This document shows, one piece after another, positions 36,946-50,100 of a DNA stretch of 64,000 nucleotides. The translations under genes and the position numbers were made by a program. The stretch lies in the NCBI GenBank assembly GCA_003864495.1, contig ML133471.1, positions 1,336,001 through 1,400,000 of the forward strand. Reading direction: 5' to 3'. Under the pieces are notes generated by a model, which was not told the origin of the DNA, made no database searches, and was given only the letters and a program-made list of their open reading frames with translations. The first letter of the stretch is position 1; each line of letters begins with the position of its first letter. This stretch comes from Nemopilema nomurai (Eukaryota; Cnidaria; Scyphozoa; Rhizostomeae; Rhizostomatidae).

Positions 36946-39900
36946 ATCGCTTCAATGCCCCTTTCTCGTACTGCCGCGAATGTAGCATAAATATTTCAAC
37001 GGGCTGATTGTCTCTTCTTGCTAAGAAAGCTTGAAGAATTACTGAAAAAGTTATTCGAAGTTTTTATTGTAAAATTGTAAAATGTATTCTAACAGGGCTG
37101 GCAAAGAGGGAAAAACAGGCCCGATTGAAAAAATTGTATATTGGCTATGTATTTAAAAATACTTAGAACATAAAACAGCTTTAAATGTATATACTTGTAT
37201 AAAACCATTTTATTTGAATGTGAAATTCACATGTCTTGTGTCTACGTCAATAGTTGAAAACGCGTTTATCTTCAGGCCAAAGCGAATCTGCCAAGCTAAT
37301 TATACCCGTAACCTCGTTACCAGTAATATGTCAGTAATATCGAACTTAAATGGATATCGATAGAGATAAACGCTGCATATTTTGAATGTCTTCAAAACAG
37401 CACGGAAGAGTGTAAACAAACTTTTTGCAGAATTTTATCAGCTTTTACAAGATAGCTATTTTCACGCGACACTCCCCGAAGCATCAAAACGTCAGCAAAT
37501 GACCAGAAACTGGCAAAATAAGAAGCGAGTTTGAGACAAAAAACCACGTGAGAGGCTGTGAGAAAGGGTCTCATGGGAGAACAGCCGCGTTGAAATTGCA
37601 AAATACGCAATGTCTAACGTAAGTGTGCTTTAGTTAAAGTGCAACATTTTTAAAAAATTTCGCCGTATTACAAATTGGCAACAATGTTCGTAGTGCAAGG
37701 CTCTCTAGTTCATCCTTATATCTTCTTGTTTTGGAACCTATCCAGGTACCCCCATACAAGGGTCTATTCTAAACAATAACGAGAATGAATTCTGATTGAG
37801 GCCTTTTCTCTCAGATGCCATTTTGAATCCCCATCTGCAAGTCTTTGGTCATTCTCAGACATTTGCATGCCCCGACGAGATTTGGACGAAAAAATGCTAA
37901 AAGTATTCAAAAACTATGGCTTTACTGTTCCGTGCTATTTTGAAGTTTTTCGTTACGAAACATTTGCTTTCTTATTTCGCATCTAAACATTACTCAAAAA
38001 GAGTGACAACTGCGAAAGCTTCAAAATTTGGTTCCAAAGAGGTGATGACCTCCTTAGTTGATCAGTTCTTTGATTGATCTGCAGATTCAGGAGCATCCCT
38101 TAGAGACTAGAACATTTAGCTGTGACAGTAGAAGACCGTTGTAAGCATCGCAATACGAATTCCCGGTACAGGTCAATCAAGTAACCGCATCCAAATATGA
38201 CGTCTGTTTTTTAGGTTTAGAGTATTATTCGTATAGTTGTCCGTCATATTTTGTCGTGTAGTTCAAATCCAGCAACATTTCTCTAGACTTACGCCATTTT
38301 TTGAGTATTCAAGCAAACTCATATTGACTGGCATCTTGTGTGCATTGAGGTCATGGCACTGTTGGAGTAACGTCTTGGGATATCCCAAACGTCATACTAA
38401 AGGACTACTAAAATATTTCTCCTTTCTTGATCTTCACTAATTCTTCAGTTCCATAAGACGACTTCTTCTTTGCTTGCCATGGAAACTGCTTTTCCCCAAA
38501 AGTATTGAACACGTATTGAAAGAACTTAACTTTTGAAGTAAAAGACGTTCAGTGAGAGTACGAATCTTTAACAGAGTCAAGAAGTCAACGTTAGATGCTC
38601 AATTTTGTAGAGTATTTGTCATGGCATTCTGGCTCATTTAGGGAGGTGATCTACTAAAATGCCAGTCATGAGATGTAATGAATATTAAGGATAACGTACA
38701 CAATTATCCGGTTTTGTTGTTGCCGATCAAGATTAGCAACTTAATCCATCATCTCTTTGCTAACATAGACGTGTACAACTCTGCCTGAATGGTATTGAAC
38801 ACTTTCACAACAGACGGCAAACAATCATCTGTAGTTATTATAAATGTTAATTCAGCATTTACGTGTTATATTAAATCTTGGTGTGGTAACTTTGAATCTA
38901 GATGACTATTCGGAACACTATGTAATGTATAATAAGGATCGGTAATAAGAGAATTAAAGATTGATTTCACTAATTTATGAGAAACGCCTGCCCAGTGCCC
39001 AACAGTGTTAATTTGTGTAATGGCCCGGAACAAACAAATGTGGTTGTACTTGCAATCTTAGCCCTCAAGGCCCCTAGCTCTATATTCAGCTCCACTTGGT
39101 GCCATGGAAGTAGGTCCTTTGTGCCCAAAGACGCCGCTAACAATTTTTATTTACGACGTGATGTTCATTATTTGTCACGTAAGTGCTTTTCAAAAATTCT
39201 ATGGTGGATAGAAAGCTAATTTGCCGAATTTTACAGATCTTTACTTGAGTACACCAAAATCAACATCATCTTTGTTAAGAATGTCCTTAACATGTCAAAA
39301 ATACCGAAGTCATGTAAGCTGACAGGAATTTATTGATGAATTGCAATCTTGCCTTCTTTTGAAACTATCACTGGTTTACCTTGTAGGTTCAAAATTCTCT
39401 TTTCCAAAAAGAGAGTTTAAGTTGCGAGAGCTTTCGGTTGTATAAAAGCATTAGCAACTGAACACCTGTGACACAAATGATATCTTGTTCCAATTTTACT
39501 AAGTCATATTTATCCAACGAACTCGTATTTCCTTGCTATAGCCTGCAAACATTTATAATGCATGTTCTTATACTAACGGACTAAAAAACGTCTGTAGCTT
39601 TGTTGGTAAGCAATCATTGACAGAACAATAGTTTGGTCATCATTCCAAGATTCATGGCAATTTAGGGAGAAACTTTGAAAGAATTTTTTCGTGCATCGGT
39701 TTTCAGAATTTGTGAAATTCATTTTGTACCGGGGAGGGTTTTGCCTTGCCTGGCACAGGGACTTGGACCAGCCACTTGGACAGGGTTACGTTCACTTCAT
39801 GGGCGCCAAAGCCACGGGGGTAGTGGGGGCAGCTGCTCCCGTCGCCCTAGGGGAGTAGTGAAGCGAGGGTCAGCCAAGTACCCTTCCAGAAAATTTGGTT

Positions 39901-40270
39901 GGGAGAAACCCAAATGCCATATGAAAGATTTCATGTAAACATCTGATAATGTCCTCTTTTTGAGTGTCCCTTGAAACCTGTATGCAAATATCAACATGTT
40001 TTGCATCTATTAGACATTAAAAGCAAGTTGTTTCTCGTCATCAATCCCACTGATGGACGATTCCTTTTGCTCTTGTGGATACGATCACAGGCGTAAGCTA
40101 AACAAATAATCCCCGTTTGTTTTAGCAGCTAATTTTGACACCATGTCTCTTGCTGCATTTTCTACCCATGTAGCAACACGAACAACCGGTGCCTCTGTTT
40201 ATTTTAGCTTGGTAGCTTAAAAATAAAATTGCGTAAAAAAATCAGTCTCTTCCCCAACTCAACATAAACA

Positions 40271-40272
40271 GC

Positions 40273-40304
<32 letters not shown>
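40271..40304. repeat. (CAA)n microsatellite
   Basis: Eleven uninterrupted CAA units, imperfect at the edges. Confidence 0.95.
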
Positions 40305-40305
<1 letters not shown>

Positions 40306-41183
40306 AAAGTCATGGCCACTTTTCACTGCAAGAAGGTTATCGATATTGTAGGTTTATTTTGACGCAACTTTTATGTATATGTATAGTTAGATGATATGAT
40401 ATATATGCAAAGAGTCGCTTTCCTTGAAGAAATATAAAACAACCTTAACCGTTGTTCATTGTGCATATATTTTTGTTTCTTCTCGAAAACGATTAAGAAC
40501 CCAGGACTGCCAAGGAAAGTAAAGTAAAGGAAATTCACGACCCATGTGTTTTTCTTATATATTCAAACACATGTGATTAAGTCCACGATAGGTTAATATG
40601 GAGACTTAAGATCATCTTCGTTTATTCATCAGCTAAAGAAAAGTAAAAGTGTTCTCTGTTCCATTCTCTAATGGAAGATGGTCGAATCAACAATAGCTAA
40701 TTCACGCATGTACCAAAGTTGAATGAATAAAATCATTTGCATTTAAAAGCATTTGAATGACTTAAAAAACATTTTAACATTAATAAGGGTCTTAGAATGT
40801 CTGGGGCTATGAATAATGTGGGCATGTCGTTGTGAAAAAATCGCTTCGTAATTGTCACACATAAATATTTTTAAAAAGGCTACATTGTAACTATCATGAA
40901 AAGGTAATAAATAACTGTTATACATTTTCCCAATGTGGGAGAGTATAAAAAGCACAGTCAGTTTGCTTCAAAATACAGAAAGACTTATGCATGCTCCATG
41001 TTAAAAGTAAGAGTTAATTAAACTTTGAATAACCTTTATGGATTTAAACATATGAGAACCAAAAATGTTACTTGAACTATAACAGTTTAGTGGTAGCAGG
41101 AAATTTAGTTTGGAAAGGATTCCAACTAAAAAAATGCAGAAACCTTCCATGGCTTGCTGTCACATTTTTTCTTTTAATTTTAG

Positions 41184-44100
41184 TTTTGTAAGAAGCATGG
41201 AAGAGTCAAGCAACAAACTATATGAGGAGTTTAACTCATTTTTATCAGAGATTAAACATTTAGGAAAAGAGAAAATTGGGATATCTGATACTCAACTTCC
41301 AAAAGGCAGCTTTAGACCAGATTCACAAGGCCCCAATGGAAAAGCAAATACAGGAAATGTTCATGGAGGAAATGAAGACCAAAAAAGGCCTTTGAAGACA
41401 GAAAAGTCACATTCTTTGATTCAAGGTAGTATTGTTGATATTTCTGTACAAATTTATTTACAGTTAAGTCTTAATAAATAGGCTTAAATGAAAAAATGGT
41501 TTGCTTTTTTCATAAATACATAGTTCACAAAACTCTATTGTTCAGATGCTAGTCAAAGTGCAAGGAAAAATAAGTCTCTGTATAGTGTTGTAATTTTTGT
41601 ATGCTCTTGAACCTGTTTTTGATTAGATTTGCTTTGAACCCGATCTACTTTATAATCTTTGTTTGCAAATTCCGTAGATTGCAACTTTTGTGCAAGTTTT
41701 TTCCATTTGCTATAGACCTGTCCGCAAATGCCATCCATAAGTCTGACAACAAGTGGAATGACAATACTAAAGCTTTTCAAGTTGCAAGTAGACAGAAACA
41801 ATTGCATGAATGTTTACCTTTCAATGTCAATGTTGAGGTTAGCAATGCTGTTTTTACTAGCTGACATTTATTGCTCTATTTTAAACAAAATCCTGAATTT
41901 TACGAAGGAAAATAATGAATACCTAGAGAAATAAAAGCCTTAGAATGTGATTTATAGTTTACATTGGAAATTGTAAATGTTTGTAAATTGTCTTTGCATA
42001 GAGGGGATGCTGGGTAACTAATCTCAATGATTCATTTTTTATCTAAAAAGCTGTTTTGATTTATAGGATGTTTTGGATATCTGAGGTTTAGATCAGCCGT
42101 AGATTTGTTACTTCAACATCCTAGATATTTAATTGATAACAAGAAATAAGATAATAATTTTTCCTTTCTTTTGTACTTTTGGCTTAACTAACACCATTAA
42201 CTGTAAGTTATAAAATTACAGTGATATGTGAGGCAGAAATCAATAAAACAGATTTTGACTAGAGAAACATCTGTTTTTATCTAGGTACGGTCAAAGTGCT
42301 ATTAAAGAAGCTTTTATGACTATTATTATAAACAATTAAAGGTGGTCAATTGCTCCTTATGTCAGCATATAATGTTGCCCACTACTATTTACCTATATAG
42401 ACCTCTCCCTTTCCAATGAGCAACTATTCTGTATTCAGATGCACAAAATTGCTTCTTTTGTAAGGGATTTGAGGGCCAGAGCTGCCTATGCAAAGAAGAA
42501 AATAAGAAGAAATGGGCCCTTCATAAAGTATACAAAGGAGAAGATGTGCGTATTACAGTTATTCAGCTAACTAAACTTTCCGCTTCTCTTGGCATTATTC
42601 TTCATACCAATGTCTAGTCCGTTTACCTAGACAGCAATGTCACCTCATACTCTTTCTCAGTTCCAGGCAGTGCCTCGATGTCAGCCATTAGCTGCCAATA
42701 TAGAGCAACTGTTTTGTTATCGATTTTCAGTGAGCCCAGAAATTAACTTTAAGGTACTGTCACTTTCGAATATAATGAACTTTTGATATTAATTTGAGGA
42801 GAATGGTCAGATATGTTTGAGGGAAAGCAGTTTTAGGATTAAATTCTCTATTTGTTACCCCTCCCGCGTTAAAACTCCCCCTTCTCCAGAATAAACATTG
42901 TAATGTCGTTTGAAATAAAAGAAGCGGGCGTTAATATTTGAAATGGGGACAGGGAAGGAGGCAGGTCAGACTTTCCCCGGGAAGCGGATGAAAATGGTAA
43001 TCATTATATTTTTATGAACTGTGCTGATAAGAAGGGTGTTAATAAAGTGTCTTTTGTGAAAGGTATCACCGTAAGAGGTTAGTCAGTCAGCTCAAACTTT
43101 GGTACTACAAAGTAACTTCTACTTTGACATTTTATTAAAAGTTTTTTAGACACAAGTCCTTGGCTTGTTGTTTAAGTTTTCGATTGACTCAAATTTTAAT
43201 TAGGCAGGTGTTATTCAAGCGCATTTGAATATTTAGAACTGCAGAAAAAGACATGTTTAGCGCTTTCTTTAATCACTTCGGCCTGACAAAATCTGTCTCA
43301 TGCAAGTTTGTCGCAGGTGGAGTTCCCAGTCTGCGTCACGTCTGCAAGGTGCTACAGTATGATATTTGAATTTAGAGATTAAAAAATGGATAAGGCCATT
43401 TCAAAGGCTAGATTACGAGAAATCGCGCTTTTCGTCTTGTTTATGAATGTTCTCTACAGACAGACTGCTGCGTCCAGTTGTGATGGCTGCTCCTAACCTA
43501 AGCGTTAAGAAAAAGACTCCCCATCCTGTTGTTGACACCTATAATGGTGGGTTGGGCGCCAGTCTCCCCAGAGTTGGAATTTCTGTCTCCATCCTAGGCC
43601 ATGTTTGCTTGGAGCAGGGTTGGCCTTGCGCCGTTTTTCAGGTAGGGCAATTCGAGCAAGAGCAGCCACTTCTGGGGGCTTTTGGAGCCGACTATGCAAG
43701 TGGGAGTGCTCTGGAGCCCTTAGGGAGAGTCTCGTTTGCCCCCTGTGCAAGCAGGCTCTTCAGCCTTGCCATTTATTTAATTCGTCTTTCTTTGTCTGTG
43801 TGTTGAGATTACAAGTTGAACAATTTTTGTTCACTTTCAACCACTTTTATAACTTGTGCTTCTTAGGGAATAAAACCTGGATAGTGCGTGGCTCACCCGC
43901 TTTTCATATTTGTTTCAGGCCACACTCCCCACAGAGATTCGTTCTCATGGTGACACCTACCGATTCGATGGCTACTTTTTATTGACGCACCATTCACTAT
44001 CAAATGTAAAGAAGACCTAAATCACTTTGGTTTTAAAAGCCTTGTTAATTTAACTAGAGGCTCCAGCTCTAATTCTATGTGTCCTATTTCAAATATTTCT

Positions 44101-47100
44101 TAAAATAAAATGTTCTTAGTTACATGTTCTATAGCGATTTGCATATGTTTTAATTTGTTTATTTGAAGGTCAACATCACCACAGCAGCTTCCGTTCGTCT
44201 TTAGATCTGTTTTAGGGCTCCTTCTTTTAAATCACCACTTAGTCTACCAGTCTAAGTGAACGTCGTCTTCTCACTTTTCGCTTTCTTCTTTTTTAGGTCC
44301 CGGAATGCTCTTTCCTTTATTTTAAAAGATTGTACACTGCCAAACTCCATCCGGAACAAGTCCCGAAGGTGAGGGAAAGGTGCTCTCCAATGTTTCTTCT
44401 GCTCAATGAACTAAGGTTTGCCGTTCACCTGCTTCGAGTTGGCTTTTTCGCTCTCAACTTGCTATTGTTGAGTTTCTTTATCAGGTTGTTTTGGTGAGCG
44501 CTTTAAATATTGTTTGAATGCAAAAAGCTATTATTACTTTTAAAATGAATAAATATCGAGGATAACTTCAAAGAAAGAAAAAAGTAACTACGAACCATAT
44601 TATTTTGGCAATGTAAAAATTTTGTACTGGTCCTCGAAAAAAGCTTGAAAGGAATGGGGGACATTAAGAATCGAGTAGATCACTCAATTTTTGAAGTTGT
44701 TCGAAATAGTTGTTGTTCTTTTGGGAATGTGCTGGTTTCAGGTATCTCGTACCTGTACGTATATTTCAAGCTGATTTGATAACTTATTTACTTGTTTATA
44801 ATATTGTTATTCAATCGACTGAAAATTGTCCAGAAATCCGATCGTTCACAGTGTACATGAAGTTCAGTTTGAGCGTTTTTTAAGTCAAGAATGTTTCCTT
44901 TGGACCAACTAAGCTTCTCTATTCTACTAGATATTTGTCATAAAGGACCTTGAATTATTCCACAAGTTGGTTTTTGATGAGTATTTTGAAATCTCCGATT
45001 GGAATATATACGGTATGTAGCAATTTTTCAAATCGTTTCTCATTATACTCGCCGCTATTTTGCTGTGACCCCGACGCGTGGTCTGTAATATATTCATGAT
45101 TACATATTTGATTATGTGCTCTCTTATCCTGATCTCTTGCAATTTGAAGCTTTTCGTGAAATTTTCATAGCAACGACCTCCGGGATACCTTTGCATTTTG
45201 TGTTTTCTTAGCTGTTTTAATGATCTGACAGTGAAAATTACATTCATATAATCTCGTTGTTATAGCACTATCTCCGTTTTCTCCTAAGCGCCTTCCTTGA
45301 AAAGTGAAAAACAAGGTCTTCCTACTGAGTTTTAATTTCATTTCTACTATTTAATCTTTTTTTACTTTCACATGCAAGTTTTCTCGGCTGTTATAAATTT
45401 TTAATAATTTTCGAAAATCCTATAGCTTGAAGCAAGCCATGTTTTGAGCTTATTCGAACCGAAAAACATTGCGCATTTTTTGTAGTATTTACACTCCCAC
45501 GCATCTGATATAATTTAGTATTCTCTTTGTTTAAAGAAGAGTTCCCGTTGCATCCACTCTCTCCACCAATCTACTTACGTAGTAGGCCACAGTCAAGCAA
45601 TCTTACCCGCTTCTGTAGAGCTTTGCTCATTTGTCTTAAGTGAGACGATGTTAAGCGTTCGACTGCGATTTTCATATTTTCATAATTGACCTATCCTAGT
45701 GACGTCAAATATCAGACGTTAAGCCGCCATTGCAATGAGTTCTGAGTTGAATTTGTGAAATGAAATTCCTAATTATTTCAACATTTTTCTGCCTCTCGAC
45801 TTTTGCAGACCAGCCGGAGAAGGATGTACAGCAGCTTCGGTTTTTTATGATATGTAGATAGCGTTCCGGCTAGTTTCGCAAGAAACGGTTCGAACTAGTC
45901 GCCTGATGATTGCGATGCTTTTTTGCAAAGCAACCATGACAGGTTGGGCCGAAGATGCTTTTCGATTTGACTTAATATCCAGCTATATCAAAATCCTCCT
46001 TGGTGTTTTCATTTAGCGGTTTGTTGCAGCACTGTTGGGCTGCCCCCTTTCCAACCGCGTCTTTTCCGGGTGCCCGGCTTTCTAATCCATACCTGGTCCG
46101 GTGCCATTACGATCTGTTTTCCAACCAGAAAACTCTAAAAATCTGCAATATCAAAAGTATTTGTTATTATAAGTTGATAATGTATGATTTTTGTACGTTG
46201 CATGACTTGCTCGGACACCCTCAAACATAATTTTCCGTTCCAGAGAAAGGAGATAGATGCCGGACATTTCACTTTATGCCGCGGTTCATTTGCAAGTCCG
46301 GTACGTTAGTTAAACCCAACAACGCCTCTTACAACTGAAGCTACTTTTGTGCGCTGCTATTGCCTCAGTTTGTTTTATGAATCATTTTTAGGTAAAGTAT
46401 TTGAATTATTTGCTGCTTGATAATTGTGGCCTAAGAATTCAAAATCAAATTTCTAATTTGAGTTGATATTTTTTTGCTTTTGACGAAAAGCCCTGGTACC
46501 CAGCATGGCGATCAAGGCATGGGAAGTTTGAACGCGTGAAGGATGCAAGCTTTGTTTTCAGTTTTCATAAAATTTCCTTGCTGAAGGCACTTGCTTGAAA
46601 GCGCGCTGATTTTGACCTATTTTTCTTGTCATATGAGTAGCTGAATCCTGCCGCAACTGGACTAGCTAGGGGGACAGATTTTCAACCTCCCTCTGGCTCT
46701 CGGTCAGAAAGGTTTTAGTTCGGTTGTTTCCCGGTTTAGTCGGACGCCTTCTAAGTCGGACCATTCCTTATCTTCAATTTTTCAGACAAGGACCCAGCGT
46801 CGCAGCGTAAACAAAAGGAGAGTGTGAGATATCTCCCAATGTTTCATGTATTGAGGCACCTGATGAAGAGTCACAAGCCCCTTTTCAAGGTAAATAAAGC
46901 ACTTCGTCCACTGACTTTCCTTGCATCCCCTCTTTGCTCCCTCGAAACCATGTAGTCACTTTAAAAGCATCGTTTATTCTAAATCTAGGCCCTTTCTACC
47001 CACCAAATTAGCGGGTATATTTGAACAAATGCTAGACGCTTAATTCAAGTTATTATGATTTGAAATAAATCATCTTTTGCAGCGTGAGGACTGTCAAAGA

Positions 47101-50100
47101 CGAAGATCGTTTTATGAAGAGGAAGAGAGAAGGATGGAACAAGCCCTAGTCCACTTCCCTGGAAGAGTGGGTATCGTTCTACTGTGTCTCAAAGTTGGCT
47201 CATTGCCAGGATAGCACTTCAGAAAAGTTTTTTTTAAATGATGACTCAAATATTTGTTCTTACATTGTAAATGTTTTTGGTAACCACGAGTATTGAAAGC
47301 TTAATTTTTGCAACTTGCTGCCAAAAGAATTGAAAGTGTAAACTACTGCAAATTTATGATTTGAAATTAAAGATTAAATCAAACGTGTCAAAATGTAAGT
47401 GTGTCTGCCATGTGAATTTGCTTCAAACAGCTTTGATTGTGAATTTATCTTTGAATTGTGAATTCACCTGTGAATTGTGAATTTTCTTTTAGAAGCCATC
47501 ATGTTTGCGTTTGGACGGACTGAGGCCTGGGAGATACTCAAGCCGGGTAACAAATATTTTCGACGGCTTCCATTTATGCTCTCTTTACCAACCTCTTTTA
47601 ACAAGTGTTTGTAGATTTTTTCAAGGACCTATAAAGCAACTTAATTTAGAAGCATTATGCTTAAAGTGCTTGCAGATAAAACAGATTTTTGCTTTGGAAA
47701 AATATCTTTCTTCGATACCCAATTTTTGGCAATTTGGCCATAGAATTTTTGCTATTAGTCGCGACCGTCAAAAATTTGCCTTACCATCGAGTCTCTCGTG
47801 CTGGTTATAGCTTCAGTGTATCCGGTTAAAAATAATGAGACGTAATTCATTTACTAGGCATACCCAGAGGTCTTACATTATTGCGGCGATGCTTCAAGAA
47901 GTGATCCAGCTAAAAGCCGAAGGTGACAGGCTAACTTCAGCTGCAACTGGCACTTTTCGTTGTCACAAATTTTCACTGCTCAGTTACTACCGTTAATGTT
48001 CCTGCTTTTTCGGAAACGACTGCAAAAAATAGCCAAGCTTAAAAAAGTCATGTTTCGCTTTTCTTTATTATTGATATTGAAAGATCTAGTAGATTATTTA
48101 CAACATCCCAAATTTTTTTAATAACTTTAGCAATAACCTAATTTGATTTTTGTGGCCAGCGTCTCTTATCTTGCGCAAGTTCCCTTTTTAATGCTTCTTA
48201 TCGTATCGACACTTGTAAATAACTGTTGGATTGTGCTCTATGTTTTGTAGATATGAAAAGCTGAGAAAGACTAGAGACAACCTTAGATTTCTTGTGGAAG
48301 ATTGGTTCGTAGAAAGGGTTTTATTTTTCTTTAATAATCGTCTCCAGTCATAATCTTTTTTTTCATTCCGCTAGATTGAAGTTTGATTGACAGCAACCCA
48401 GAACTTTTTGTCCAACAATCTATGTTAAACTTTATCATTAGATATGCTGTATGCTGTCATAGAATCTTGTTCGCTTTATTTTATTTTTGAAATGTCTTCC
48501 ATTAATTTCAAATATTATATTTTAGTATACTCCCAGATAAAGTGCAACTTGAGAAACTAAGAAATATAGAGGTATAACGGGGATATCTTATTTTTATCTT
48601 TCATGATTTATAACAGTTCACATTTTATTGCTTGCCAAGCTTTTAGTTGCGTAAATAATGTACATTATTGATAATTTTCCAGTATGTTTTTGAGTTTTGA
48701 CGGCTCTCTGCTTAAAAACAATCCTATTTCGCGCAGATTTTTTGCCCTAAATGACTTTTCAATTTGCTTCCAACCATATGTCAGCAATGCGAATCTATTT
48801 TTCATAAAATGGGTGTGGTTTACTTGAAAAGATTTTAAGACTCTGAATAGAGAAAACTAATTTGAGTGGCATCGAACAGAGAAAATTTAAGCACGTCGAA
48901 TAAAAATGCAGCAATCTGTTTGCTCAAAAACCCTAAGTTGATGAACTTGGATTTGATTGTAAGCAGACATGGTAATTAACAAATTGCAAATTATGGTCCT
49001 CGAAGCTTGTGGCCATGGTTTGTATTTTGTTATTCTATGGAATCTTGGTTCTTTTAGCTGGGTTAATTGTACCTCTAGGTTCCTAAATTTGGCCTGATTT
49101 ATATATTCACAAAGGTAGTTGCAATGTACTTTTCTTGAAGCAAAAGCCTTCGTTTTTGCAGAGAGAGGTGGATGAGATGAAGGAAAAGAGGTATGATCTT
49201 GTATAATTTTGTACCAATTGTCGTCTGATGCTTTTTCAAAAACGTTGGCACAAATATTCTCTGCGGAAGCTTTTGCGATATGCAGTACTGTTCTCTAAAA
49301 TGTTCATTCCTTTTAAATCCTTTTAAAAACATAAACATCATCCATCAAATATTCATTTCACATAATTCAACATACAACTTTGAACATTTTATGTATTTGA
49401 ATATTTGTACGTTTGAATAAATTGCAGGAGACTAGGTCATCAGGGTAGGGTATGGTTAAGTTCAGAGAACTGCTACAAAACTGGTTTGAAAACTGATGTC
49501 TTTCAAGTAAGCCAAAGTGCAGTTTTATGTAGTTTTGTTTTGGTACGAGTGTTGGCATTCTTGATTTATGAACATATGCTTTTTTGATTGACACGATGAC
49601 CCACGTGCCAGGATAGGAGATGACTGTCAACCAGGCTCAATGTGTACGAGATGGGTTACTTAGGTTATTAACTATAACTTTGACCAACTAAGAATAGAAA
49701 TTAATTTAAAAAAACCATCTAATGCTGTTTTTGCGATGTAACACTTTTGTAGAACAGTTTGTCAGTGGTCCTTTAAGTTTTAAAAAATCCGCCATTTTGG
49801 AAATAGAAGTAATTTGAAATCGATCGCCTCACAGCACACAATACTACTCTACGTTGTTGCTGATCACGTTCGATACCACAAAAGTCTTCACATACTTGAA
49901 GAAAGAATCAATTACAGGTTTAACAACCCGTCCTTATTAGAGGTGAATTTCTTGTTATCAACGTTTTAGCACTGAGTCTAGCATGCTTTGCAATTTATAT
50001 GCAGAATGCCAATACGCCTAAGCTTATATGTAAGAGATTTAACTGAGATTTAGCTGTACTTTTTGTACTTTTTGACTGCAAATTGTAAACTTGAAAAGCT

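Larger units (their letters stand above)
36778..41183. other. 4.4 kb between bZIP and DROSHA, no gene recognised
   Basis: AT-rich, with only short weak ORFs. It contains a locally GC-rich patch (about 39725-39870) of unknown origin and a CAA microsatellite (40271-40304). Upstream DROSHA exons (leader or N-terminal) may be hidden here, because the first DROSHA exon I can support begins at a splice acceptor. Confidence 0.5.

Noticed and set aside
41601..41864. 87-codon ORF taken whole as a gene
   Set aside because: Only its middle part (41716-41837) is a DROSHA exon; the flanks are intron.
43447..43985. ORFs of 119 and 126 codons in a DROSHA intron
   Set aside because: They are open because of GC-rich content and overlap each other; no motif. 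Only the part from 43919 to 44005, in another frame, is coding.
45809..45855. Candidate DROSHA exon ([14 protein letters not shown])
   Set aside because: It has an acceptor, but its only donor would join to the next exon as TAG. Direct splicing from 45012 to 46244 is in phase and matches the family.
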